In this document: positions 42,845-51,522 of the stretch, piece by piece
Position numbering within the stretch: the stretch's first letter is position 1
Layout of the letters: every line of letters starts with the position of its first letter
Origin: Mycolicibacterium sp. P1-5
GTDB lineage: Bacteria > Actinomycetota > Actinomycetes > Mycobacteriales > Mycobacteriaceae
Direction: 5' to 3'
Assembly (NCBI RefSeq): GCF_008329565.1
Contig: NZ_NPKT01000014.1
Location: 1-64,000, forward strand
Length of the DNA stretch: 64,000 nucleotides
Made by a program: the position numbers and the translations under genes
Notes under the pieces: generated by a model
Databases searched by the model: none
Told to the model about the DNA's origin: nothing
The model's input: only the letters and a program-made list of their open reading frames with translations

Positions 42845-45042
42845 GGGGTGTTGGCGTCTACTCGCGGTGAAGACTGAACTCGCTCGATGCCGACATATGC
42901 CGAACTCATCGCCGGCGTCTGCGACAACGGATCGACCGGTGAGCCGTCGACGAGCAGATTTCGGTTGACACCGAACGACATCGGTGCCGCACCGCCGCGG
43001 GGATCGAACACCCGGGAGCCCCATCCGTGGTCGACGATCACGATGCCGGACCGGGGCCGGTCGCTGACCACGGCGGCCAGTTCCACCTCGCCGACGTCGG
43101 AGAACACCCGCACCAGGTCACCATCGAGGACGCCCAGAGCCGCTGCGTCTTTCGCGTTGATCACCGCGTGGTTGCCCTTGCCGGACGGGTGCAGGCCCGG
43201 AATGTCGTTGAGCCAGGAGTTCATCGAATGCCGGCGCCTGCTGTTCGCCAGTTGGAAGGGTCGCCCGGCCGGTGGCCGCGGGTGCGGCTCGGCCAGCAGT
43301 TCCCCTGCCCGGTCCACGAACTCGGCCGGCGCTATGTGAATCTTCTTGTCGTCGGTACGTAGTGCCTTCCGGAGATGCCCGAATTCGCGCTTGCCGAACA
43401 CCCAGCCGTGCGGATGCTCCAGCACCGCCCGCCAGCTGATCCCACGGCTCATCCCGATGATCATCCGGTCGATCCAGTGCGGCCCGAACGCCAGCGACGG
43501 CCTGCGGGTCACCTTCGCCAAGCCGCGGGTTGCCTTGATGAACCCATTGACGCCCCGCATCCCGAGGAAGGGCCGCTTCATCGCGAGCGTGAGGTCGAGG
43601 AAGAACCGCCATTCCTCGCGAGCGTCATCCGGCGGATCGACCGCGCGCCTGCCGTATTGGACATACGGCTGGTCGTGCAGACCGCTGGTGAGCGCCAGCA
43701 GATCGTCACGTTCCAACCAGTGCGCCGCGGGCAGCAGCCAGTGCGCGTGACGGTGGCTCTCACGCTGCAGGAAGTCGATCACCACCAGCAGGTCCAGCTG
43801 ACCCAGTGCGGCGTCGAGCCGCGCGCCATCGGGTCCGGAGATGACGGGATTTCCCGCGTTGATCACCATCGCCCGGATCTGTCCGCGCCCTGCGGTGGTG
43901 ATCTCGTCGGGCAGTTCGTCGAGCCCGTGATGGCCGGCGACCATCGGCCGCCCCTGCAGCCGGCTGCGGTGGTCCACCGGTTTGGCGAACGCCGCCAACT
44001 TCAGCGCGTCGACGTAGCCGCGTTCGAACCGGCGTCCGCCGGGCCGGTCCATGCGTCCGGTGATGACGTTGAGCACGTGGCCGAGCCACTCGCCGATGGT
44101 CCCGGCCAGGTGGAGTGACACCCCGGTGCGCGTGATCGCCATCGCGCCGTGGGCCGCCGCGAAATCCCTTGCCAAGGCTTCGATGTCGAGACGGGAGATG
44201 TCACAGCGAGCGGCCAGGTCATCGAGGTCGGCCGCCGTGACCAGGGCGCGCAATTCGGCCATGCCGACAGCCAGGTCACCGCAGTCCTCGCGGTGCTCGA
44301 GACCTTCATCGAGGATCACCTTGACCATCCCCAACAGCAGCGCCCAGTCCTGCCCCGGCCGGATGGCCAAATGCGTATCGGCCTTATCGGCGCTCTCGGT
44401 GCGGACCGGGTCGACGACGACGATCTTGGCGCCCTGACGCTGCCGTGCCAGCGCCCGCTTCCAGCCACCGGGTACGCTCTCGACCCAATTCCATGCGCTC
44501 ACAGCGGGATTGGCACCGACCAGCAGGAAGAAGTCACAGTTGTCGACATCCGAGACCGGCACGAACAACTGTGATCCGTACATCGCCTGCGCGACCACGT
44601 GCAGATTGTTCTGGTCGACGGAGCCGACGTAATACCGGTTCTGGGTGCCGATGGCGTCCAACCAGCCGGTCATGAACAGCAGGTTCGACGACGAAAACCC
44701 CGACGGGTTGCCGGTGTACGTGGCGACGGCGTCGGGGCCGCCGACGTCGATGATCGCCGACATCCGCGCGGAGATGTCCGCGATCGCCTCGTCCCACGTC
44801 GCCTCGACGTACGTGTCGCCGACCCGCCGCAATGGACGGGTGATACGGCGCGGATGGTCGACGAGCTCAGCCGCGGTGCGGCCTTTCGCGCAGAAGTCGG
44901 CCCAGCTGTGCGGATTCTGCTTGTCCGCAGAGATTTTGACCACCCGCCCCGCCTCGACGGTGACTTCAACACCGCACGAGGCAAGGCAGTACCGGCAGAA
45001 CGTGTGGACGGTCTGCTGCGGCGTGGGGGTTACTTCAAGCAA
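42604..45042 (-). CDS. Molybdopterin oxidoreductase (FdhF/NapA-like) with abnormal tail
   Basis: 812 residues from TTG 45042 (overlaps the SDR stop). The N-terminal [4Fe-4S] motif is CRYCLASCGVEV...FCAKGR. Molybdopterin-guanine-dinucleotide binding regions follow, and the C-terminal domain (NHAVINAKDAAALGVLDGDLVRVFS) ends a normal protein near VDPLSQTPAMSSAYVGIERV. The remaining 80 or so residues are antisense to the convergent hydrolase gene, are Ser/Ala-rich and have no family resemblance, suggesting a lost stop codon or frameshift. Catalyses a two-electron oxidation/reduction or hydroxylation; no dedicated small subunits are adjacent. Third gene of a leftward operon. Confidence 0.85.
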   Translation of the reverse strand: MLEVTPTPQQTVHTFCRYCLASCGVEVTVEAGRVVKISADKQNPHSWADFCAKGRTAAELVDHPRRITRPLRRVGDTYVEATWDEAIADISARMSAIIDVGGPDAVATYTGNPSGFSSSNLLFMTGWLDAIGTQNRYYVGSVDQNNLHVVAQAMYGSQLFVPVSDVDNCDFFLLVGANPAVSAWNWVESVPGGWKRALARQRQGAKIVVVDPVRTESADKADTHLAIRPGQDWALLLGMVKVILDEGLEHREDCGDLAVGMAELRALVTAADLDDLAARCDISRLDIEALARDFAAAHGAMAITRTGVSLHLAGTIGEWLGHVLNVITGRMDRPGGRRFERGYVDALKLAAFAKPVDHRSRLQGRPMVAGHHGLDELPDEITTAGRGQIRAMVINAGNPVISGPDGARLDAALGQLDLLVVIDFLQRESHRHAHWLLPAAHWLERDDLLALTSGLHDQPYVQYGRRAVDPPDDAREEWRFFLDLTLAMKRPFLGMRGVNGFIKATRGLAKVTRRPSLAFGPHWIDRMIIGMSRGISWRAVLEHPHGWVFGKREFGHLRKALRTDDKKIHIAPAEFVDRAGELLAEPHPRPPAGRPFQLANSRRRHSMNSWLNDIPGLHPSGKGNHAVINAKDAAALGVLDGDLVRVFSDVGEVELAAVVSDRPRSGIVIVDHGWGSRVFDPRGGAAPMSFGVNRNLLVDGSPVDPLSQTPAMSSAYVGIERVQSSPRVDANTPQTRGFRVPPQAGGTPSSAKNSSSNSASASGCSICGQWPAFSTTAERPSAICPAISAAHPDGSSLSPAPSITRTGTSMRS

Positions 45043-45869
45043 CTGCCGCCGTCAACGGGCAGAGTGACGCCGGTGATGTAGCGGGCCTCGTCGGACGCCA
45101 GGAACAGCACGGCGTTGGCGATGTCCTCGGGCTCGACCCAACCGATCGGCAGTGTGTGCATGAACTGCGCAACGACCTTCATGTCGTCGGCGGTCGGGTT
45201 CTCCAGGTCGGGGCGGAACAGCTTCATCGTGCCCTCGTTCATGTACAGCGGTGTGTTCACGTTCGTCGGGTGCACCGAGTTGACCCGGATGTTCTGCGCC
45301 CCCAGTTCGACGGCGAACGTGCGCATCAGGCCGACGACGCCGTGCTTGGCGGCGATGTAGTGACCGGTGTGCGGGTAGGCCTTGAGCCCACCCACCGAGC
45401 TGGTCAGGATGATCGAGCCGCCGCGGCCGCCCGAGAGAAGGTGCGGCACACCGGCCTTCACCGTCTTCCACACACCACCCAAGTTGACGTCGATCATCGC
45501 GGTCCAGTCTTCCTCGCTGGTCTGGTCCAGCGTCTGGCCACCGTTGCCGATGCCTGCGTTCGCGACGATGATGTCGAGCCGGCCGAATTCCTCGACGCCG
45601 GCGTCCACGGCTGCCTTCAGCGGGTCGTAGTCGCGGACGTCGACCTCGGCGGTGAAGATCCGGCCGCCCGCGTTCTTGACCAGATCGGCGGTCTCGGCCA
45701 GATCCTCCGGAGTGGACGCGGCGATCTTGTCGACGGTCTTGATCGGCTTGCAGATGTCGACCGCGATGATGTCGGCGCCTTCCGACGCCAGCCGCACCGC
45801 GTGCGCGCGCCCCTGCCCGCGTGCCGCACCGGTGATGAATGCGACTTTGCCTTCTACCCGTCCTGCCAT
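45030..45869 (-). CDS. Mycofactocin-type SDR oxidoreductase
   Basis: 279 residues. TGAARGQGRAHAVRLASEGAD, IIAVDICKPI, NAGIGNGG, LTSSVGGLKAYPHTGHYIAAKHG and the C-terminal ITGVTLPVDGGSCLK. The GQGR loop, the long segment after the VDI strand and the VDGG.C.K ending are the signature of the mycofactocin-coupled SDR group, which holds its NAD tightly and passes electrons to the peptide-derived cofactor mycofactocin. Probable alcohol oxidation. It lies between P450 and molybdoenzyme genes in one leftward operon. Confidence 0.9.
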   Translation of the reverse strand: MAGRVEGKVAFITGAARGQGRAHAVRLASEGADIIAVDICKPIKTVDKIAASTPEDLAETADLVKNAGGRIFTAEVDVRDYDPLKAAVDAGVEEFGRLDIIVANAGIGNGGQTLDQTSEEDWTAMIDVNLGGVWKTVKAGVPHLLSGGRGGSIILTSSVGGLKAYPHTGHYIAAKHGVVGLMRTFAVELGAQNIRVNSVHPTNVNTPLYMNEGTMKLFRPDLENPTADDMKVVAQFMHTLPIGWVEPEDIANAVLFLASDEARYITGVTLPVDGGSCLK

Positions 45870-45903
45870 TGCTTTTCAGTCCTCTGTGTCGTAGTGATTG
45901 ATG

Positions 45904-47085
45904 TCAGGAGACGATCGTGGGCATCGCAGCCCAGCCGCGGACCGCGGCCGTCTCGGACTTGATGGCGTTCGGCCAGTCGACTTCCCACTCGGGAAAGCGC
46001 TTCAGAATCTCCTCCAGCGCGATGCGCCCTTCCATCCGGGCCAGTGCGTTGCCCATGCAGAAGTGAGTGCCGCCACCGAAGGTCATGTGCGTCTTCAGTT
46101 CTCGGTGGATGTCGAAGACCTCGCCGTCCGGCGCGAAGCGGCGGTGATCGCGGTTCGCCGCGCCCAGGAGCAAGAGCATGGCCGAACCCTCCGGCACGGT
46201 TTGCCCGTAGTACTCGACATCGCGAGTCACGTAGCGGGCCAACTGCAGTGCCGGCGGCTCCCAGCGCAGGATCTCCTCGATCGCCTGTGGGATCAGCGCC
46301 GGATTCTCGACAAGTTCGCGACGCTGATCCGGATACTCCGCGAGAGTCTTGCCCGCCCAACCGATCAGCCGGGTGGTGGTCTCCGACCCGGCCGTCGCGA
46401 TCACCGTCAAATAGAGCAACAGTTCTTCGCGGTGCAGCCGTCGCACGGTACCGGTCTCGTCGGTGAACTCGGCATTGAGCAGATCGGTCATGATGTCGTC
46501 CGACGGATGGTCGCGCCGGTAGTCGATGAATTCGGCGAACACCTCACCGGTGGCCAGAAGGTCCACCTTGTCCGACTGCAGCGTGGCCTCGCCGTGGTCG
46601 GTGATCGCCCGCTGCCGGTCCTCCGGAATGCCCAACAGCATGCCGATCACCCGCATCGGCATCTGCTCGCCGAGGTCGTTGACGAAGTCGAACCGGTCGG
46701 AGCCGACCAGCGGATCGAGGCAGCGGTTGGTGAATTCGCGGATCTGTGGTTCCAGGGCCGCGACCTTGCGCGGCGTGAACACCCGCGACAACAGGTTGCG
46801 GTGGATGTTGTGAATCGGCGGGTCCTCGAAAATCAATGTCCCCGGCGGGATTTCCATGCCCGACTTGATGATCTCCAACAGCGCACCGCGACCGGAAATG
46901 AAGGTCTCATGGTCGATGACAGCCTTGTTGACGTCGTCGTAGCGGCTCAGCGCATAGAAGTCGAGCTCGGGGTTGTAGTACAGCGGCGCTTCTTCGCGTA
47001 TCCGCGCAAAGACCGGAAACGGATTGATGTTGAGCTCGACGTCGTAGGGGTCGTAGTGAAGATCCCTGTCGGCACTGACTGTCAC
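45904..47085 (-). CDS. Cytochrome P450
   Basis: 393 residues from GTG 47085, seven bases after GGGAGGAA. The frame is open to 47259, but upstream ATGs have no ribosome-binding site and the extension would contain the operator at 47191. I-helix TAGSETTTRL, ExxR in EEILRWEPP and heme loop FGGGTHFCMGNALAR with Cys343. Resembles mycobacterial P450s acting on sterol side chains or aromatic compounds. The usual heme-loop Pro after Cys is Met-Gly here, which is tolerated in the family. First gene of the P450/SDR/molybdoenzyme operon. Confidence 0.92.
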   Translation of the reverse strand: MTVSADRDLHYDPYDVELNINPFPVFARIREEAPLYYNPELDFYALSRYDDVNKAVIDHETFISGRGALLEIIKSGMEIPPGTLIFEDPPIHNIHRNLLSRVFTPRKVAALEPQIREFTNRCLDPLVGSDRFDFVNDLGEQMPMRVIGMLLGIPEDRQRAITDHGEATLQSDKVDLLATGEVFAEFIDYRRDHPSDDIMTDLLNAEFTDETGTVRRLHREELLLYLTVIATAGSETTTRLIGWAGKTLAEYPDQRRELVENPALIPQAIEEILRWEPPALQLARYVTRDVEYYGQTVPEGSAMLLLLGAANRDHRRFAPDGEVFDIHRELKTHMTFGGGTHFCMGNALARMEGRIALEEILKRFPEWEVDWPNAIKSETAAVRGWAAMPTIVS

Positions 47086-47190
47086 CGGAATGTTCCTCCC
47101 ATGGGCCATCGGGTGTGAGCAACTGTTGCAGTTCCGTTCAAAACGTGTCAATGCCATGCGCGGAATGCGCGAGGTTTGCTGATCAAGTGA

Positions 47191-47205
47191 GAGAACATCG
47201 TTCTC
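47191..47205. promoter_or_regulatory. Class I operator candidate, perfect palindrome
   Basis: GAGAAC-ATC-GTTCTC, flanked by T and A (TGAGAAC...GTTCTCA), the best copy in the window. It is 106 bases before the leftward P450 start and 142 before the rightward SDR start, in a shared divergent region. Confidence 0.65.
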
Positions 47206-47261
47206 ATACCGCTCGGTTAGCCGCGCTAATGGCTTCTGTCGTCTGCCCGGCGCTGCCATTT

Positions 47262-47279
47262 AAATCACGCGCTTGACTT
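47262..47279. promoter_or_regulatory. TetR-type operator candidate, copy 1
   Basis: AAATCACGCGCTTGACTT, a degenerate AARTCAA-N4-TTGACTT palindrome, upstream of the SDR gene. The same box, more symmetric, occurs at 48164-48181 before the TetR gene. A GATTGACTG-like element follows 15 bases later in both places. Confidence 0.55.
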
Positions 47280-47346
47280 CAGTCGGGCGCAGCGATTGAC
47301 TGCGTACGCCGCCGGATCGGTGTGCGGACGAGAGGGATTGGCCGTC

Positions 47347-48165
47347 ATGGGCAACGAATTGGCAGGCAAGATCGCGGTCGTCACCGGCGGCGCATCAGGC
47401 CTTGGCGCCGGCATCGTCGAGCGGTTTCTGGCCGAAGGCGCGACCGTCGTATTCGGTGACATCGACGCCGAACAGGGGCAGGCGCTGGCCGACCGGCACG
47501 GCGAGCAAGCCTTCTTCTTGCCCACCGACGTCGCGGTGAGCGAACAACTCGCCAATCTCATCGACACCGCGGTTGGGAAGTTCGGGGGACTCGACGTGAT
47601 GGTGAACAACGCCGGGGTCACGAGCAGGATGCACCGGAGTTTCCTGGACGACGATCTCGATGACTTCGAACGGGTGATGGCGATCAACCTGAAGGCCGTG
47701 ATGGCGGGAACCCGAGATGCCGCCCGGCGCATGAAGGAAAGTGGTGGAGGCTCCATCATCAACCTGACGTCGATCGGCGGTATCCAGGCGGGCGGCGGCG
47801 TGATGAGCTATCGAGCGTCCAAGGCCGCGGTCATCCACTTCACCAAGTGTGCGGCGATCGAACTGGCCAACTACGAGATCCGGGTCAATTGTCTCGCTCC
47901 CGGCCACATCCGAACGGCGATCGTGTCGAAATCCGCACACGGCATGGACGCTGAGCAGGCCGCCAAGTTCGAGGCCGGTATCCGGGCGACCATGCGAGCC
48001 GACCGTCCACTGGAGCGCGAGGGCACCGTGGACGACGTCGCTCAGGCGATCCTCTATTTCGCCGGCGACCGCTCGCCCTACGTGACCGGGACGGTTCTTC
48101 CCGTCGATGGCGGAACCTCGGCGGGCAAGCCGGTGCCGAAGAAAAAGAAGCCCGAGACCTCTTAA
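47347..48165 (+). CDS. Short-chain dehydrogenase/reductase
   Basis: 272 residues from the ATG at 47347 with GAGGGA upstream. VVTGGASGLGAGIVERF, NNAGVTS, NLTSIGGIQ, YRASKAAVIHF and a C-terminal VLPVDGGT. Classical SDR. It carries a basic tail (GKPVPKKKKPETS) not needed for the fold, comparable to the larger Lys tail of the crotonase at 53921. First gene of a long operon and preceded by the proposed operator of the TetR regulator encoded next. Confidence 0.9.
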   Translation: MGNELAGKIAVVTGGASGLGAGIVERFLAEGATVVFGDIDAEQGQALADRHGEQAFFLPTDVAVSEQLANLIDTAVGKFGGLDVMVNNAGVTSRMHRSFLDDDLDDFERVMAINLKAVMAGTRDAARRMKESGGGSIINLTSIGGIQAGGGVMSYRASKAAVIHFTKCAAIELANYEIRVNCLAPGHIRTAIVSKSAHGMDAEQAAKFEAGIRATMRADRPLEREGTVDDVAQAILYFAGDRSPYVTGTVLPVDGGTSAGKPVPKKKKPETS

Positions 48166-48181
48166 ATCAATCGCTTGACTT
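48164..48181. promoter_or_regulatory. TetR-type operator candidate, copy 2
   Basis: AAATCAATCGCTTGACTT: arms AAATCAA/TTGACTT around TCGC with one mismatch. It overlaps the SDR stop codon and lies 31 bases before the TetR start. Autoregulation is the simplest interpretation. Confidence 0.6.
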
Positions 48182-48211
48182 AATCATGATCACAGCGTTG
48201 ACTGGCCTGCG

Positions 48212-48880
48212 ATGACCACCGCGACCACCCCTTCTAGGAGCAGCCGCACCGACCGGGCGAGCCTGACCCGCGAGGCGATCCTCACTGCCGCCGAACGGCT
48301 CTTCGCCGAGCACGGTGTCTTCGCCGTGTCGAATCGCCAGGTCAGCGAGGCCGCCGGGCAGGGCAACAACGCGGCTGTCGGCTACCACTTCGGCACCAAG
48401 ACCGACCTGGTCCGGGCAATCGAACACAAGCACGCCATGCCGGTGGAGAAGCTTCGCCAAGAGCGGGTCGCGGCCATGGCCGATTCGAACGCCGGGCTGC
48501 GCGACTGGGTCGAATGCCTGGTGCTACCCCTGACCGACCACCTGACGGCGCTGGGCAACCCGACCTGGTACGCCCGATTCGCCGCGCAGGTGATGGCCGA
48601 CCCGGCCTACCAGCAGACCGTCACCCGCGACGCGCTGACGCTGCCGGCGCTGATCGTTGTGCTCGAAGGCGTCAACCGGTGCCTGCCCGACCTACCCGGA
48701 CATGTTCGCATGGAGCGCAACATCATGGGGCGCAACCTGTTGATCCACACCTGCGCCGAATACGAGCGGGCCCTCGCTCAGGGCGCGTCCCTACCCCTAA
48801 CCAATTGGCGCACAGCTGCTTCCGGACTTGTCGACGCGCTCGTCGGGCTGTGGCTGGCGCCCGTGACACGACAGGGTTGA
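48212..48880 (+). CDS. TetR-family transcriptional regulator
   Basis: 222 residues. HTH: REAILTAAERLFAEHGVFAV, SNRQVSEAAGQGNNAAVGYH, FGTKTDLVRAIE. The VSEAAGQGNNAAVGYHFG form of the recognition helix is a recurring subgroup in actinobacterial catabolic operons. It sits inside the operon after the SDR gene and is bracketed upstream by two copies of an inverted repeat, at 47262 and 48164, that it probably binds. Its ferredoxin neighbour starts seven bases after its stop. Confidence 0.9.
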   Translation: MTTATTPSRSSRTDRASLTREAILTAAERLFAEHGVFAVSNRQVSEAAGQGNNAAVGYHFGTKTDLVRAIEHKHAMPVEKLRQERVAAMADSNAGLRDWVECLVLPLTDHLTALGNPTWYARFAAQVMADPAYQQTVTRDALTLPALIVVLEGVNRCLPDLPGHVRMERNIMGRNLLIHTCAEYERALAQGASLPLTNWRTAASGLVDALVGLWLAPVTRQG

Positions 48881-48887
48881 AACCACG

Positions 48888-49082
48888 ATGAAGGTCACCG
48901 TCGACCAGGACAAGTGCGTTTCCTCCGGCCAATGCGTGCTCAACGCGGCCGAGGTCTTCGATCAGCGTGACTCCGACGGCGTGGTCGTCCTGCTCCAAGC
49001 CAACCCGCCGGCCGCAGAAGAAGACAACGCGCGCCGGGCCGCCGCGGCCTGTCCCGCCCAAGCCATCTACGTCGAGGAGTGA
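48888..49082 (+). CDS. [3Fe-4S] ferredoxin, P450 partner
   Basis: 64 residues. Cluster ligands in KCVSSGQC (two Cys spaced by five) and the distal ACPAQAI Cys give three Cys in all, so a [3Fe-4S] cluster as in ferredoxins serving actinobacterial P450s. Acidic and cytoplasmic. Only three bases separate it from the P450 gene, confirming that it is that enzyme's electron donor. Confidence 0.93.
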   Translation: MKVTVDQDKCVSSGQCVLNAAEVFDQRDSDGVVVLLQANPPAAEEDNARRAAAACPAQAIYVEE

Positions 49083-49085
49083 GGC

Positions 49086-50324
49086 ATGTCGGACACGTTG
49101 ACAACTGAGCCGGCCGAGGCGGCGACCGCCCCGGAGTACCCGATGGAGCGTGCGGCGAGTTGCCCGTTCGCGCCGCCGCCGCAAATGCTCGAAATGAACG
49201 AGACCACACCGCTGTCGCGGGTGCGGATCTGGGATGGCAGCACCCCGTGGTTGGTGACCGGCTACGAGGCGGCTCGCACGTTGTTCGCGGACCCACGAAT
49301 CAGCGTCGACGACCGGATTTCCGGCTTCCCGCACTGGAATGCGCACATGCAGGCCACCGTGAACAAGCGGCCGCGGTCGGTGTTCACCTCCGACGCCGAG
49401 GAGCACACCCGCTTCCGGCGCATGCTGTCCAAGCCGTTCACCTTCCGTCGGGTGGAAACGCTGCGCGAGGTGATCCAGAACGTCACCGACGAGTGCATCG
49501 ACGAGATCCTGGCCGGACCTGCGCCCGCAGACATGATCAAGAAGCTGGCCCTGCCGGTGCCGACGCGAGTGATCAGTGACATGCTCGGCGTGCCCTACGA
49601 AGATCACGAGTTCTTCCAGGAACACGCCAATGCGGGGATGGCCCGCAACGCAGCCGCCGACGCCATGCAAAAGGGCGCGATGAGCCTGCACCAGTACCTG
49701 ATCGATCTGGTGGAGAAGAAGCAGAAAGAGCCGTCCGAGGATGCCGTGTCCGACCTCGCGGAGCGGGTCACCGCGGGCGAGATCAGCGTCAAAGAGGCGG
49801 CCCAGTTGGGCACCGGCCTGCTGATCGCGGGCCACGAGACCACTGCCAACATGATCGGCATAGGCTTGTGTGCGCTGCTGGAGAACCCGGAACAGGCTGC
49901 GCTGCTACGTGATTCCGACGACCCGAAGTTCATCGCCAACGCGGTCGAAGAGTTGATGCGCTTTCTGTCGATCATCCAGACCGGCCAGCGTCGCGTCGCC
50001 CTCGAGGACATCGAGATCGGCGGCGAGACGATCAAAGCCGGTGAGGGCGTGATCCTCGATCTGGCCCCGGCCAACTGGGATCCCGGTACCTACGCCGATC
50101 CCGGCAAGCTCGACTTCAGCCGTGATGCCAGCCAGCAGTTGGGCTTTGGCTACGGCCGGCACCAATGCGTCGGCCAGCAGCTGGCTCGCGCCGAAATGCA
50201 GATCGTGTTTCCCGCCGTCCTGCGGCGGATGCCCGATATGAAGTTGGCGATCCCGTTCGACGAGGTGCCCTTCCAGCACGACCGCCTCGCCTACGGCGTC
50301 TACGAACTCCCCGTTACCTGGTGA
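49086..50324 (+). CDS. Cytochrome P450 (CYP105/107-like)
   Basis: 412 residues. I-helix LIAGHETTANM, ExxR in EELMRF, heme loop FGYGRHQCVGQQLARAE with Cys361. The RYRRMLSKPF-type segment (RFRRMLSKPFTFRR) and GxHQCxGQxLAR loop place it with soluble actinobacterial P450s that use a [3Fe-4S] ferredoxin, here encoded just upstream. A substrate hydroxylase initiating the operon's pathway is likely. The ferredoxin stop-proximal GAGGAG serves as its ribosome-binding site. Confidence 0.93.
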   Translation: MSDTLTTEPAEAATAPEYPMERAASCPFAPPPQMLEMNETTPLSRVRIWDGSTPWLVTGYEAARTLFADPRISVDDRISGFPHWNAHMQATVNKRPRSVFTSDAEEHTRFRRMLSKPFTFRRVETLREVIQNVTDECIDEILAGPAPADMIKKLALPVPTRVISDMLGVPYEDHEFFQEHANAGMARNAAADAMQKGAMSLHQYLIDLVEKKQKEPSEDAVSDLAERVTAGEISVKEAAQLGTGLLIAGHETTANMIGIGLCALLENPEQAALLRDSDDPKFIANAVEELMRFLSIIQTGQRRVALEDIEIGGETIKAGEGVILDLAPANWDPGTYADPGKLDFSRDASQQLGFGYGRHQCVGQQLARAEMQIVFPAVLRRMPDMKLAIPFDEVPFQHDRLAYGVYELPVTW

Positions 50325-50358
50325 AGCCCCACAGCCCTTATCGATTGGAGTGTCCACG

Positions 50359-51522
50359 ATGTCGACGTTGACTGCCACGCTCTACCCACCGGAAGGTTTC
50401 GGTGCGCCCAAGAACCGCCAGGGTCATGCCAAGGGTGACTTCGGATTACCCGTCGGCACTGAGGTTTTCTCGGCCGACAACCACATCTCGGTGGCCCAGG
50501 ACATCTTTTACGAGAAGTTCCCCGAGGATCTCAAGGGAGCGGCGCCACGGATCTGGTACGAGGACGGCGCCTACATGGTCGGCATGAAGGGCAAGGCATG
50601 GACCGGCGGTGACTTCGGCCGCGTCCTCATGCAGTACGACGACCTGGCCGGGGCATCGACCAACGATATGCAGGCGCGCATCCGGGAGTTGGCCGAGGAC
50701 GGTATCGACAAGGAGCTGGCGTTTCCCAACGCCGTCCTCGCCTTGTTCCACTATCCGGACAAGGCATTGCGGGAGAGGGTCTTCCGCATTTACAACGAGG
50801 TGATGGCCGAACTCCAGGAGCAGTCTAGAGGCCACTTCTACGGCGTCGGCCTGATCAACTGGTGGGATCCCAAGGGGACCCGCCAGAATCTCGACGAGCT
50901 GAAGGCCCTCGGACTCAAAACCTTCCTGCTGCCACTGAACCCCGGCAAGGATGATGACGGCAACATCTACGACTATGGTGCCGCGTCGATGGACGCGGTC
51001 TGGGACGAGATCGAAGACTCCGGCGTTCCCGTCACTCACCACATCGGTGAGACGCCGCCGAAGACGCCCTGTGAGAACAACAGCGTCGTCGTCGGGATGA
51101 TGGTCAATGTCGACTCGTTCCGCGAGCAGTTCGCCAAATACGTCTTCTCCGGAATTCTCGACCGGCACCCGAAACTGCGGGTCGGCTGGTTCGAAGGCGG
51201 AATTTCCTGGGTGCCAACAGCATTGCAGGACGCGAAGCACCTGTTGGCGTCGTACCGGCACATGTTCAACCACGAGGTGGGCCACGATCCCCGGTACTAC
51301 TGGGACAACCACATGTGCGCCTCGTTCATGGTGGATCCGCTGGGCCTGGAGCTGATCGACAAGATCGGTGTGGACAACGTGATGTGGTCGTCGGACTATC
51401 CGCACAACGAATCGACGTTCGGATACTCGGAGAAGTCGCTGGCAACGGTGGTCGAGGCGGTAGGCCCGGAGAATGCGGCGAAGATCTGTAGCTCCAACAT
51501 CAAGAACTTCCTGGGTATCTGA
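50359..51522 (+). CDS. Amidohydrolase-family (ACMSD-like) metal hydrolase
   Basis: 387 residues from the ATG at 50359 (GTG at 50350 possible). Amidohydrolase-2 features: SADNHI near the N-terminus, THHIGE mid-domain and the C-terminal Asp in WSSDYPHNEST. The family decarboxylates or hydrolyses C-C/C-N bonds of aromatic or CoA-derived compounds. Mycobacterial members sit in steroid and aromatic-ring operons. A related enzyme is encoded at 57390. It overlaps the next gene (TGATG). Confidence 0.87.
   Translation: MSTLTATLYPPEGFGAPKNRQGHAKGDFGLPVGTEVFSADNHISVAQDIFYEKFPEDLKGAAPRIWYEDGAYMVGMKGKAWTGGDFGRVLMQYDDLAGASTNDMQARIRELAEDGIDKELAFPNAVLALFHYPDKALRERVFRIYNEVMAELQEQSRGHFYGVGLINWWDPKGTRQNLDELKALGLKTFLLPLNPGKDDDGNIYDYGAASMDAVWDEIEDSGVPVTHHIGETPPKTPCENNSVVVGMMVNVDSFREQFAKYVFSGILDRHPKLRVGWFEGGISWVPTALQDAKHLLASYRHMFNHEVGHDPRYYWDNHMCASFMVDPLGLELIDKIGVDNVMWSSDYPHNESTFGYSEKSLATVVEAVGPENAAKICSSNIKNFLGI

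Noticed and set aside
47191..47205. Assignment of the GAGAAC-N3-GTTCTC site to KstR
   Set aside because: KstR sites have a two-base centre (AAC-NN-GTT). Here the centre is three bases in every copy, so the half-sites are in a different register.
47086..47259. Longer N-terminus for the P450 at 45904
   Set aside because: The extension is Arg/Cys-rich, lacks a ribosome-binding site and would contain the operator; GTG 47085 has a strong site.
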